A stretch of DNA of 64,000 nt, from positions 62,001-126,000 of the forward strand of contig CAWGWA010000003.1 of assembly GCA_963826105.1 (NCBI GenBank), given 5' to 3'. A program made the position numbers and the translations under genes. This DNA is from WHTI01 sp963826105. Its GTDB lineage: Bacteria; Actinomycetota; CADDZG01; WHSQ01. A model generated the notes under the pieces. That model saw nothing but the letters and a program-made list of their open reading frames with translations, made no database searches and was not told where the DNA came from. Shown piece after piece: positions 17,042 through 25,583 of this stretch. Position 1 is the stretch's first letter. Every line of letters begins with the position of its first letter.

Positions 17042-17573
17042 TCTTCGAGCGTGACCGCGTAGATGCGGTGGTCTTCCCAGACACCGTTGATATTCAGGTA
17101 CTTCAACGCGAGCCCCTCGAATCTGAACCCTGATCTCTCGAGCACTTTGATCGAACCGACGTTCCTCGGGATGACACCTGCCTGGACCCGGTGGAGGTTG
17201 GCCGTCTCGAATGCGTACCGCAATGTGAGGCCCACCGCCTCGGTGGCGTAGCCCTTGCCATTGTGAGCCTCACCCACGAAGTAACCCAGCGTCGCGTTGT
17301 GCCACGCCCCTCGAACTAGATTCGAAAGCGCAACGCGACCGACTAGCTCCTCGGAGTGATTCAGAAATATGCCGAACGCGTACCCCTGATCCGAGGCAGC
17401 CTGCGCGACCCCACGCTCGATGTCGGCCACTTGAGCCTCAAGGGTCCAGAAGTCCTCTCTGCGCCGCGGCTCCCAGGGAGTCACGAAGTAGCGGTTAGCC
17501 AGGCGCAGCTCGAAGAGCTTGGCGTGTCGGCCGCGCTCAGGGGTCGGATGTTAAGACGCTTACCTCGTTCCAC
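17029..17573 (-). CDS. RimJ/RimL-type GNAT acetyltransferase, frameshifted near its N terminus
   Basis: The main frame (17029-17484 and upstream) encodes ELRLANRYFVTPWEP, GYFVGEAHNGKGYATEAVG (acetyl-CoA loop) and IPRNVGSIKVLERSGF, a RimJ-like N-acetyltransferase. Its expected first strand, RLNIRPLSAADT, is present just upstream but in another frame, opened by GTG at 17573. The two frames join if one base is added at about 17523/17522 (ACG-CC-AAG). As printed, the gene is broken, and the remaining in-frame start (GTG 17484) would remove the first strand and helix. Assembly error and true pseudogene are both possible. Confidence 0.75.
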
Positions 17574-17587
17574 CAGCTGAGTTTGCC

Positions 17588-18247
17588 CTACGAGTTGGTC
17601 GAGGAGAAGTGTTGGTAGTCCTTCGCCGAACTCCAGTAGCCGCCCCAACCCCAACCCACACCGGAGAAGGCCCGAACAACTCCCCCACCGGCATGGATCA
17701 TCCCGGGGAGATCCTGGGATCGATCAGCGTAGCGAGCCCCCTTCTTGGGAGATACCGATCCGTCACTGCGTACGTATGGGTTCTGCACCGGGTTGATGTC
17801 GATCGCGCGCCCATACGCATGCTCGGACCAGTGATCGGTCCCGGCGACGAACCGGCAGTTGAACGCGGACGTGTTGTTGTGTCTCATCGAGCGACCGTCG
17901 TCCGCGTCGTATGCGTCGACGAGTTTCATGCGCTTGATCGGGAACCTCTTCTTGAACAGCTTCGAGAACACCTCGACCATGTTGTGGGCTTGACGTTTGT
18001 TAACCACGAGCTTGCCCTCGTGGACCTCCTTGTCGAAGCCCCAGTAGTTGAGCCGGATGAGGCGAAGTCGCTTCATCGGTACCGGACAACCTTCATGCCA
18101 CGACACCCCGCGCATCCGTTTGGCGATGTCTTTGGGGATCTTGGTGACCTCGGCGTGGAACGTCTTTCCGGCCTGGGCCGGTCCCAGGGATCCCGCGATG
18201 AGCAGGATGCACAACGATGCCCCTACCAACGCAAACCGCCTGACCAT
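17588..18247 (-). CDS. Secreted M15-family peptidase (D-Ala-D-Ala carboxypeptidase fold)
   Basis: 219 residues with a signal peptide (MVRRFALVGASLCILLIAG, cleavage near AQA-GK). The catalytic zinc motif of M15 is visible: His and Asp in HWSEHAYGRAIDINP and a C-terminal DYQHFS. Upstream are MRGVSWHEGCP and LIRLNYWGFD, typical of the VanY/CwlK group that cleaves peptidoglycan stem peptides. It is divergent from the SGNH hydrolase gene at 18353, both products being exported. Confidence 0.85.
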   Translation of the reverse strand: MVRRFALVGASLCILLIAGSLGPAQAGKTFHAEVTKIPKDIAKRMRGVSWHEGCPVPMKRLRLIRLNYWGFDKEVHEGKLVVNKRQAHNMVEVFSKLFKKRFPIKRMKLVDAYDADDGRSMRHNNTSAFNCRFVAGTDHWSEHAYGRAIDINPVQNPYVRSDGSVSPKKGARYADRSQDLPGMIHAGGGVVRAFSGVGWGWGGYWSSAKDYQHFSSTNS

Positions 18248-18352
18248 CGGACCAGGTTACAGGTAGTCGGAACGGACAAAGCGAGCATTTCGGGCATCCG
18301 CCTACTATCCTTCGTCCCGGTCGGCGCAGACGCGCCGAAAAGGGGGGTGGGC

Positions 18353-19498
18353 ATGAAGCGCACGGTCCTGCTGGGGATCATGGTTCTCTTCGCGTCGTCG
18401 CTGATCGTGGCGCCGGGGGTTCAGGCGGGCCCAGGAAGCGGGCCGACCGCGGTCGTCTCGCTGGGTGACTCCTTCATCTCGGGTGAAGGGGGACGCTGGA
18501 ACGGCAACGCCTTGAGTCCCTTCCGGACCCGCTTCGGAACCGACCGCGCCGCGGTCAACTGCGACACGTGGAGCTGTGACTACGAGCCCCATCTGGTCTA
18601 CGGCACGTCATACGACAACGACTGCCACCGTTCCGATGTCGCCACGATCCAGAGCTCCGGCATCGCAGTGCAGAACAGGATCAACCTCGCTTGCTCGGGA
18701 GCGAGGACCAACAACATCTGGAGAGCATCTCAAGGGGGGTCCGCCTACAAGGGTGAGGCTCCTCAAGCCGATCAGCTCGCGACGGTCGCGGCCCAGAACG
18801 ACGTGAAGCTCGTGGTCCTCACGATCAGTGCTAACGATCTCGGCTTCAGCGACCACGTCATCGATTGCACGGTCGCGTGGACCTTCGACGAAGGCCCGTG
18901 CTGGCCGGAGGAGCAGGCCGAGATGGAAGCGGCCCTCCCCGCCGCGGCGGCCGGATTGCGCAAGGCGATCGACGAGGTCCGTGCGGTGATGAGTGGAGCC
19001 GGCTACTCACCAAGTCAGTGGCGATTCGTACTCGCCGGCTACTCGTCCCCGATCCCGGCGGCTGCGAACATGCGCTACCCGGAGTCCGGTTGGTCGAGGC
19101 TCGATACCGGAGGGTGTCCCTTCTACGACGAGGACGCCGACTGGGCCAAGAACGTTGCCACCCCGCTCATCGTCGACAACATGCGCAGCATCGCGGCCGA
19201 AAAGGGCGTCCAGTTCCTCGACGTGCGAGACGCTTTGAATGGGCATGAGGTGTGCCACGTCCAGTCCAGCTTGGTGGGCTCATCAGGACCGAATCCGATC
19301 AACCACGAGTGGGTTCGATGGCTGAACTCAGGATGCTGCCAGGGTGACGCGCAGGAGTCCCTGCACCCGAATGCGTACGGGCAGCAGGCGATCGGTCGCT
19401 GCCTCGGCCTGGTCTACGGACAGCCGAGTGGCAACTTCACCTGCCTCAACCAGCCCGGTGCCGGCTACAACTCCACGTACATCTCGGGCACCCCCTGA
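18353..19498 (+). CDS. Secreted SGNH/GDSL-family hydrolase
   Basis: 381 residues with a signal peptide ending near VQAGPGSG. The SGNH blocks are present in order: SLGDSFISGEGG (nucleophile Ser), a Gly block in CSGARTNNIW, the Asn block SANDLGFS, and the C-terminal LHPNAYGQQAIG with catalytic His. Ten or more cysteines suggest disulfides after export. Relatives are esterases acting on lipids or acylated sugars. ATG at 18353 has a GGGGGG-rich ribosome site about nine bases upstream. A longer open frame upstream is antisense to the M15 gene and was discarded. Confidence 0.88.
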   Translation: MKRTVLLGIMVLFASSLIVAPGVQAGPGSGPTAVVSLGDSFISGEGGRWNGNALSPFRTRFGTDRAAVNCDTWSCDYEPHLVYGTSYDNDCHRSDVATIQSSGIAVQNRINLACSGARTNNIWRASQGGSAYKGEAPQADQLATVAAQNDVKLVVLTISANDLGFSDHVIDCTVAWTFDEGPCWPEEQAEMEAALPAAAAGLRKAIDEVRAVMSGAGYSPSQWRFVLAGYSSPIPAAANMRYPESGWSRLDTGGCPFYDEDADWAKNVATPLIVDNMRSIAAEKGVQFLDVRDALNGHEVCHVQSSLVGSSGPNPINHEWVRWLNSGCCQGDAQESLHPNAYGQQAIGRCLGLVYGQPSGNFTCLNQPGAGYNSTYISGTP

Positions 19499-19588
19499 GC
19501 CGAAGGCGTTTTTCTGCTTTTGCGTATTTCCGAGCAGGTTCCAGAGCCGGAGAATCGATAGCAATTCTCTCTTCAAGAGGGGGCTGTC

Positions 19589-20698
19589 ATGCGGTTGGTC
19601 CGGGTCTTGGCCGGGGCGTGCGTGCTCATCTTGTCGCTGCCCCTATTCGCCGTTGGAGTTTCTGCCGGCACGCCCCGCACACCTTCCGAAGCCGCAGTGG
19701 AGCCGCCCGGCGGCTGGTTCAACCTCCCCTACTTCAACTCCCAATACGGCTGGTTCAGGGTCGTAACCAACGATCAGGTCTTCGGTGGGACTCAGATCTC
19801 CGCGATGCAGTCCCTGGGTCTGCTCTCGATCGGCGCCAGCCCCGAGGAGGTCTCGGGCATCACCCAGGAGGCGTTATGGGCCAAGAACTGCAAGAAGAAG
19901 AAGGCACAGACGATCACGCTCACGCGCAAGGTCTTCCTGCCGGGAGCGGCCGACAGGGTACAAGCCTCATTGTTCGCAGTGAGCAACAGCTACACGAAGA
20001 GTCACCCCATCACTTGGATCAGCCTCAAGGTCAACGGCTCGCAAATCCTCAAGGTGACCAAGGCCCAAGGGATCCCAGACGTGAACACTCGCAAGCTCGT
20101 GGATCTGAACAACTACGGGTCTGAATTCGTTTACGGCGAGAACACGATCACGATCACGGCTCACAAGAAAGCTACGAAGAAGCCGCATCCGGTCGACGGC
20201 GCCTACTGCGTGGGCGACAACATCTTTGGAGCTGCCGGCGAACTCTACGGAGAATTCACCAGCGATGTCTCGAGCACCGTGGGCCACGGGCAAGGCACGG
20301 GGACCGTCTCGCTCCTACCGGTGACCGTCACCAACAATGGCCCCACCCACCTGTTCCCTGGAGCAGGAAGCTTCAGCCTCTACGCCACCACCAGCAGCAC
20401 CACGATCTTGACGGTCACAGGAGGGGTCAACGGCTCGGGATCGGCGATCCTCGACGGCTGTACGAACAACTCCTTCTGGAGCGACGGTCATGGGACCGGG
20501 ATGCTAAGCGTCTGCCCGCTCCCTCACCTGGCACCAGATGAAAGCCTCAACTTCAACGTTTTGGTGGCCTACGAACAAAGAACCTGTCCCAGCGACCCCA
20601 TCTACTTCACCTACAGCGCGCCGGGCTACTTCGAAAGTTCCGGCACAACGGCAAACAACGGGGAGATCGACCGAACGATCAGCTGCGCAAGTTCCTAA
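19589..20698 (+). CDS. Secreted protein of unknown function
   Basis: 369 residues with a clear signal peptide (VLAGACVLILSLPLFAVGVSAG) and a mature chain rich in Ser, Thr, Gly and Asn with predicted beta strands. Four lysines in a row follow the first mature cysteine (CKKKKAQTITLTRK). The C-terminal half (VTVTNNGPTHLF) resembles extracellular beta-sandwich repeats, but I recognise no named family. Cysteines occur at about six places, possibly in disulfides. ATG at 19589 is preceded by AGAGGGGG. It follows the SGNH hydrolase with a 90-base gap. Confidence 0.7.
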   Translation: MRLVRVLAGACVLILSLPLFAVGVSAGTPRTPSEAAVEPPGGWFNLPYFNSQYGWFRVVTNDQVFGGTQISAMQSLGLLSIGASPEEVSGITQEALWAKNCKKKKAQTITLTRKVFLPGAADRVQASLFAVSNSYTKSHPITWISLKVNGSQILKVTKAQGIPDVNTRKLVDLNNYGSEFVYGENTITITAHKKATKKPHPVDGAYCVGDNIFGAAGELYGEFTSDVSSTVGHGQGTGTVSLLPVTVTNNGPTHLFPGAGSFSLYATTSSTTILTVTGGVNGSGSAILDGCTNNSFWSDGHGTGMLSVCPLPHLAPDESLNFNVLVAYEQRTCPSDPIYFTYSAPGYFESSGTTANNGEIDRTISCASS

Positions 20699-20793
20699 CC
20701 CGCGCATACTCGCCGCCCGATTGGGAAGAAGGACCCGCCGCCTTCAGCGGGGGGACGGTTCGTTCTCTCCTCGGCATCAGTTGGACGCCTCGG

Positions 20794-21151
20794 TGGAGCT
20801 GCCGGGAATCGAACCCGGGTCCCACGACCCCTAGATAGGGCTTCTACGAGCGTAGTCCGCGGTTAGGTTTCGGTCGGTAGCGGCCCGCGAACGGCAACGC
20901 TTCCAACCTAGTTCAAGCTAGATGTCCCGCCCTTCGCCTCGAACAAACTTCAGACGGTAAGCCTGCTAGACGACGCCGGGTTCCGAGATCGCAGGCGCAT
21001 CTCGGGCCGACGGCCATCATTTAGGTGATGGCAACCGTGCATTACGCAGCGGCAGGTATAAGTTTCCCAGAGGATTAACGAGGTCACACCGGGAGTCCTC
21101 GGCTCGCTTCTCCTATCTCGGTTCGGTCGAGGTCGATACCAGTTCAGCCCC
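20794..21151 (-). ncRNA. ssrA: Transfer-messenger RNA (tmRNA)
   Basis: The 5' end GGGGCTGAACTGGTATCGAC (from 21151) and the 3' end GGTTCGATTCCCGGCAGCTCC form the tRNA-like acceptor (GGGGCTG with CAGCTCC) and T arm. The mature 3' A is at 20794, and CCA is only partly encoded (CCG). The total of about 358 bases is normal for a one-piece tmRNA. The tag frame that fits best runs GGG AAA CTT ATA CCT GCC GCT then GCG and stop TAA (21068-21042), giving GKLIPAAA. It rescues stalled ribosomes together with SmpB, encoded just upstream at 21671. Confidence 0.93.
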
Positions 21152-21160
21152 TCGCGAACC

Positions 21161-21184
21161 TTCCCGACGACGGATCGCCGGGAA
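21161..21184 (-). other. Strong hairpin just upstream of tmRNA
   Basis: A ten-base stem with one G-U wobble and a four-base loop (21161-21170 with 21175-21184) lies ten bases before the mature tmRNA 5' end. A TTGACA-like element is at 21193-21188 on the same strand. There is no T-run after the stem, so it is not a classic terminator. It could be part of the tmRNA precursor that RNase P removes, or a dyad at the promoter. Confidence 0.4.
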
Positions 21185-21268
21185 GATTGTCAATGTTCTT
21201 TCTTCAGGTTACTTCGTCCAACGCCCACGGGGACAGTCGGCTTCCCGACTCACTCCCCTTCGGCAGGC

Positions 21269-21655
21269 TCAAGATCCAGCGCGGCAGGAGTTGATGCAGA
21301 ACCGCTTGCCGGTCGGACCGGGGCCGTCGTCGAAGACGTGGCCGAGATGCGATCCGCAGCGGGCGCAGAGGACCTCGGTTCGCACCATGCCGAGGCTCGG
21401 ATCGACCCGGGTCGTGATGTTCTCAGCGACGCCCGGCTCGGTGAAGCTCGGCCACCCCGATCCGGAGTCGAACTTGGTGTCGGAGGAGAACAGCTCCGCT
21501 CCGCACGCGGCGCAGTGGTAGGAACCGTCGTCCTTGGTGTCGACGTACTTGCCGGTGAAGGCGCGCTCGGTCCCGTGTTTGCGCATGATCTCGTACTGCT
21601 CCGGCGTGAGCAGAGCGCGCCATTCCTCGTCGGTTCGTTCGATCGTTTCGGACAT
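21269..21655 (-). CDS. msrB: Peptide methionine (R)-S-oxide reductase, C terminus frameshifted
   Basis: 128 residues as printed. Zinc-binding pairs CAAC and CARC, the SGSGWPSF motif, and the catalytic Cys in KRFCINS are all present, so the active site is intact. After CINS the frame gives CRAGS and stops. The alternative frame continues AALDLEPAEGE to a TGA at 21250, which is the expected MsrB ending. One extra base at about 21286 explains this. ATG 21655 has GAAGG upstream. The enzyme reduces methionine-R-sulfoxide in proteins. Confidence 0.85.
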   Translation of the reverse strand: MSETIERTDEEWRALLTPEQYEIMRKHGTERAFTGKYVDTKDDGSYHCAACGAELFSSDTKFDSGSGWPSFTEPGVAENITTRVDPSLGMVRTEVLCARCGSHLGHVFDDGPGPTGKRFCINSCRAGS

Positions 21656-21670
21656 GATCAACCTTCCCCT

Positions 21671-22144
21671 CTAGCGACGTCGTCCCAGTGCCTGTTGCAT
21701 CTGTCTCTGCGCATCTCGTTTCGCGGTCGACTGCCGCTTGTCGTGAACGTTCTTACCCCTGGCTATCGCCAGCTCCACCTTCACCATCCCTTGCTTGAAG
21801 TACATCTTGAGCGGCACCATCGTGCGGCCCTCCTGCGACACTCGCTTGTCGAGACGCTCGATCTCGTTGCGGTTGAGGAGTAATTTGCGCGCCCGTTCGG
21901 GATCGTGGTTCTCGCGGTTCCCGTGCGAGTAGGGACTGATGTGCGAGCCGTATAACCAGGCCTCGCCGTCCTTGATCAGCCCGTAGGCGTCGGTGAGGTT
22001 GGCCTTCCCCTCCCGGCACGACTTGACCTCGGTGCCGACCAGCACGATGCCGGCCTCAAGCGTGTCTTCGATCTCGTAGTTGTGGCGGGCCTTGCGGTTC
22101 TGCGTTATCAGCTTGGTCGGGGGCCCGCCGTCCTTACCCGCCAC
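21671..22144 (-). CDS. smpB: SsrA-binding protein SmpB
   Basis: 157 residues with ITQNRKARHNYEIEDTLEAG at the start, LVGTEVKSCREGKANLTDAY, the SHISPYSHGNRENHDPER core and the basic tail KNVHDKRQSTAKRDAQ that enters the ribosome decoding centre. It binds tmRNA and delivers it to stalled ribosomes. GTG at 22144 overlaps the end of the upstream protease gene by 11 bases. It lies 15 bases upstream of msrB and about 500 bases from ssrA on the same strand. Confidence 0.96.
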   Translation of the reverse strand: MAGKDGGPPTKLITQNRKARHNYEIEDTLEAGIVLVGTEVKSCREGKANLTDAYGLIKDGEAWLYGSHISPYSHGNRENHDPERARKLLLNRNEIERLDKRVSQEGRTMVPLKMYFKQGMVKVELAIARGKNVHDKRQSTAKRDAQRQMQQALGRRR

Positions 22145-23327
22145 TGCTCGATCCCGACAACAGGATCCCGATCAGGATCTCGATCGCACGCTGCTTCTGC
22201 GCTGCCGGACTCCCTTCGGAGACGACGTCCGGCTCGATCCCCTTGCCGTTGATGTTGGTGCCGTCTGGGGTGAGGTAGGCAGCCGAGGTCACCTTGATCG
22301 CCGAGCCGTAGGCGAGCGGCAGGATCTGCTGGACCGAACCCTTGCCGTAGGTGGTGGTTCCAACGAGCAGAGCGCGGTCGCGATCCTGAAGAGCACCGGC
22401 AACGATCTCGGATGCGCTTGCACTCCCCTCGTTCACGAGCACGACCACGGGAATGTCGGGGAAGGCCTTACCGTCGGCTTCGTAGATCACGTCGTCTTCA
22501 CCGGGCGTTCGGTATCCGACCACGGGACCATCCTCGATAAAGGCACTTGCAACCGAGACGCCTTCATCGAACAGGCCCCCGCCGTTGTCTCGGAGATCGA
22601 GGATGACTCCGCGAGCGCCCCGATCAACGAGCTCCCGAACCTTCTTGCGAAGCTGATCTCCCGCTCCGTCACCGAAGCCAAAGAGACGGACGTAGCCAAT
22701 GTCTCCGTCGACGATCCCGGCCTTCAGGTTGGGTAGCTCGATCGCCCGACGCGTGATGGTGAAATCGATCATCTCTCCGTTTCGCTCGACCCCAAGTTCA
22801 ACGTCCGTACCCTCTGGGCCCTTCACGCGGTTGATGACATCGTCGGAGGCCAATCTGGAAATGTCCTGACCGTCGACGGTTCGGATCACGTCGCCTCGCT
22901 TGAGACCGGCCTCTAGGGCAGGGGTGCCGGGAAGCACCGAAACGATCTCGAGGACCTTGCCCTTCTCCTTGAGCCACACGCCGATGCCCGAGAACTGCCC
23001 GGACGTGAGCTCCTGGAGTGAGACGTAGGACTTGGGCGAGTAGAACGCTGCGTAGTCGTCGCCGGCCTTCTTGACCACGTTGACCATGCCCTTGATGGCA
23101 CCCCTGACAAGTGCCTTCTCGGGGGGCGGGTCCACGGAGGTTGCCAGGATCTCGCTCAGCGCCTCATCGATCGCACCGAGGCCCTTGGCCGACGAGCCTC
23201 CACCGGCAGACGTCGGGATCGTGACCGAGGCGTCCCCGTCGGCCATCGCATAGCCGAAGGAGAAGGCGCCCACGGCGAAGGTGAGCGAAGCGAGCATGGC
23301 GATGAAGACCTTCTGGCGGTTATTCAC
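22134..23327 (-). CDS. C-terminal processing protease, S41 family
   Basis: 397 residues: an N-terminal signal or anchor (VFIAMLASLTFAVGAFSFGY), a PDZ domain at about 105-185 (GIGVWLKEKGKVLEIVSVLPG, GDVIRTVDGQDI) and an S41 serine protease core with the Ser-Lys dyad in NEGSASASEIVAGAL and TYGKGSVQ. It acts outside the membrane, cleaving C-terminal tails of exported proteins, often wall hydrolases. The adjacent M23 hydrolase is a candidate substrate or partner. The stop lies inside smpB. Confidence 0.93.
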   Translation of the reverse strand: MNNRQKVFIAMLASLTFAVGAFSFGYAMADGDASVTIPTSAGGGSSAKGLGAIDEALSEILATSVDPPPEKALVRGAIKGMVNVVKKAGDDYAAFYSPKSYVSLQELTSGQFSGIGVWLKEKGKVLEIVSVLPGTPALEAGLKRGDVIRTVDGQDISRLASDDVINRVKGPEGTDVELGVERNGEMIDFTITRRAIELPNLKAGIVDGDIGYVRLFGFGDGAGDQLRKKVRELVDRGARGVILDLRDNGGGLFDEGVSVASAFIEDGPVVGYRTPGEDDVIYEADGKAFPDIPVVVLVNEGSASASEIVAGALQDRDRALLVGTTTYGKGSVQQILPLAYGSAIKVTSAAYLTPDGTNINGKGIEPDVVSEGSPAAQKQRAIEILIGILLSGSSSGG

Positions 23328-23353
23328 CCAGACAGCGTAGTTGTTGGATGGGG

Positions 23354-24562
23354 CTACTGGAGATAAGGCATGGGGTCGACGGGGCTACCGTTGACCCGGA
23401 CCTCGAAGTGGAGGTGGGGACCGGTGCAGTAGCCGGTGCAACCCACGGCGCCCACCGGTTGCCCTCGACCGACGGTCTGGCCGCTCGAAACCGAGAAGGC
23501 CGACAGGTGGTTGTAGGTCGTTGCGAGTCCGCCGCCGTGATCGACCACGACGACGTTGCCGTAGCCGCCCATGACGCCGACGAAGCTGACCGTGCCACGA
23601 TCGGCCGAGTAAACGGTCGATCCGTAGCCGACGCTGATGTCGATGCCGGTGTGGAGTCGCCGGTCCCCGAAGATCGGGTGCGTCCGCCAGCCGTACGGGG
23701 AGCTAACCGGACCTGAGACCGGCCATGCGAGCTGGCCCGTTCCTCCGGGACCCGGACCGCTTCCCGCGAGGAGATCCTTGATCTGATTCGAGTCTGCTTC
23801 GAGCCTTGCCTGCGCAGCGAGGAACGACTTCCGCTTCGAGTCGACTGCTTCGACGACCGCCTGCTTCGCCGCGAGTAACTGGTTGAGTGAGGCGAGGCGG
23901 CCGGCCTTCTCCGTTCGGATCGCGGCGATAGCAGCCTTGTCTCTTTCGAGCTTCTTCTTGTCCTTGACGATCGCGGCGCGGCGCTCTTCGACTTCGAGCC
24001 GCTTCTGGTCCGTTTCCGAACGCAACAGGTTGATCGCATCGATCATCTCGTTGTCGGCTTCGAGAGCCGATTCGTAGTACTCGTAGCGCTTGAGCAGTTG
24101 GGTGAGGTCCTGAGAAGACAAGATCGACTCGAGATACGCGGAAGGCCCCGCCTTGTAGATCGCGACCGCGCGCTCGGTGAAGATGTCGGTACGCGCGACG
24201 AGGTCGCCCAGGATCACGTTCAACTCATCGGAGATCGCAGCCAGTTCCTGCTGCGCTTTCTGGAGGCGACCTTGAACGATGTCGATCTTGGCATTCAGGA
24301 CGCTGATCTTGGAGTCGAGCTTCTTAACGGATCTCTCAACGGTTGCTCGCTCGCCGTCGATAACGGCGATCTTGTCGAGCATGTTCCCCTTCTGGGCGAG
24401 GAGCGCCTCGATCTTCTCGTCGAGGGCATCCTGCTCGCGCTCGATGGCCTCGAGCTCGGCTTGGGGGTCGGCGGCGGCAGGGATCGCAACCGCGGCCAGG
24501 CCCCCCACGAAGGCAAGCGCTATAAGGGCCGGGATCCAGCGGGAACGCGCCATCCTAAGCAT
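23354..24562 (-). CDS. Secreted M23 metallopeptidase with coiled coil (EnvC-like)
   Basis: 402 residues. A signal peptide (IPALIALAFVGGLAAVAIPA) precedes a long coiled coil at about 33-255, then an M23/LytM domain with RLHTGIDISVGYGS (His and Asp zinc ligands) and GPHLHFEVRVNG (HxH). The layout matches EnvC-type peptidoglycan hydrolase regulators whose coiled coil is gripped by FtsX. The neighbouring ftsEX genes support this. Both LytM ligand motifs are intact, so the protein may be an active endopeptidase. Confidence 0.9.
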   Translation of the reverse strand: MLRMARSRWIPALIALAFVGGLAAVAIPAAADPQAELEAIEREQDALDEKIEALLAQKGNMLDKIAVIDGERATVERSVKKLDSKISVLNAKIDIVQGRLQKAQQELAAISDELNVILGDLVARTDIFTERAVAIYKAGPSAYLESILSSQDLTQLLKRYEYYESALEADNEMIDAINLLRSETDQKRLEVEERRAAIVKDKKKLERDKAAIAAIRTEKAGRLASLNQLLAAKQAVVEAVDSKRKSFLAAQARLEADSNQIKDLLAGSGPGPGGTGQLAWPVSGPVSSPYGWRTHPIFGDRRLHTGIDISVGYGSTVYSADRGTVSFVGVMGGYGNVVVVDHGGGLATTYNHLSAFSVSSGQTVGRGQPVGAVGCTGYCTGPHLHFEVRVNGSPVDPMPYLQ

Positions 24563-24710
24563 CTTAAGTTAACTCCAGCAACATCAACAACATCCTCTAC
24601 AGGGTTGAGAAACCGTCCTACCTAAGAATCGGCGGACGGGGGCCACCACTTAACCGCATCAGGGGACTTATGGGGCGCCGGAACGCTGCATCGGGGGCCG
24701 AAGGCCCTGA

Positions 24711-25583
24711 TCAGACCTCGAGGAAGCGGCGGAGCGCCAGGCTGGAGCCGGCGAGGCCCACGAGACCGCCGACCCCCACGAGGAGGCCCGCGACCGTCAG
24801 GAGTTCGCCCGAGGAGAAATCGAGCACCGGGGCGAGGAATGGGAACGCCTCCGGGAGGCGCGACAACAACAGCCAGTTGCCCCCGAGAACGACAACCACA
24901 GCAACCGCGGCACCCACGAGAGCGGCGAAGAGTCCCTCGAGCATGAACGGGATCCGGATGAACCAGTTGGTCGCGCCCACGAGTTTCATGATGCCGATCT
25001 CGTCGCGCCGGGCATAGATCGCCAATCTGATCGTGTTCGCGATGAGGCCGGCGGCCGCGATCATCAGGATCACCGACATCGCGAGCGTCACGGTGCGTAA
25101 GAGCGCGTTGACCTGAAGTAATCGTTTGATGATGTCCCCACCGAAGCGGACCTCGTCGACCCCGGGGGCACCTTCGATACGGTCCGCCACCTCCTCGGCT
25201 TGATTCGCATCGAACAGCTTGATGCGCAAGGAGGCCGGCAGGTCGTTCTCTGTCAGACCCTGAGCGAGATCCGGGTAATCCGCCCTGAACTCCTCAAGGG
25301 CCATCAGAGACGAGACGTAGGTGACTTCGTCGACCTCGGTCATCTCGCTGACCTCGAGCTGCAGGGCCTGGGTCTCGTTCTCGGTGGCAGACTGCAGCAG
25401 GAAGACGTTGACCTCGACCTTGGCTTCCCAGTCGGTCGTCATGCGGTTGACCATGATCCCCAGCACCTGAACGCCACCGAGGAGCAGCAGGGAGATGGCA
25501 ACGGTTGAAACCGCCGCGATCGTCATCAGGAGATTACGGCGGAGGTTCTGGACCGTTTCGGAGAAGAAGTACTTGAGCCTCAC
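24711..25583 (-). CDS. ftsX: Cell division ABC transporter permease FtsX
   Basis: 290 residues with four membrane helices: one near residues 20-45, then an extracellular domain of about 120 residues (VNVFLLQSATENETQ), then three helices at about 165-285. The segment ARRDEIGIMKLVGATNWFIRIPF is the FtsX/MacB signature. It relays FtsE ATP hydrolysis to a periplasmic wall hydrolase, probably the M23 protein downstream. GTG at 25583 overlaps the ftsE stop as GTGA. Confidence 0.95.
   Translation of the reverse strand: MRLKYFFSETVQNLRRNLLMTIAAVSTVAISLLLLGGVQVLGIMVNRMTTDWEAKVEVNVFLLQSATENETQALQLEVSEMTEVDEVTYVSSLMALEEFRADYPDLAQGLTENDLPASLRIKLFDANQAEEVADRIEGAPGVDEVRFGGDIIKRLLQVNALLRTVTLAMSVILMIAAAGLIANTIRLAIYARRDEIGIMKLVGATNWFIRIPFMLEGLFAALVGAAVAVVVVLGGNWLLLSRLPEAFPFLAPVLDFSSGELLTVAGLLVGVGGLVGLAGSSLALRRFLEV

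Noticed and set aside
21269..21300. MsrB as a selenoprotein with TGA in the active site
   Set aside because: The catalytic position is an ordinary Cys codon, and the TGA comes after CRAGS. A one-base indel explains the odd ending better.
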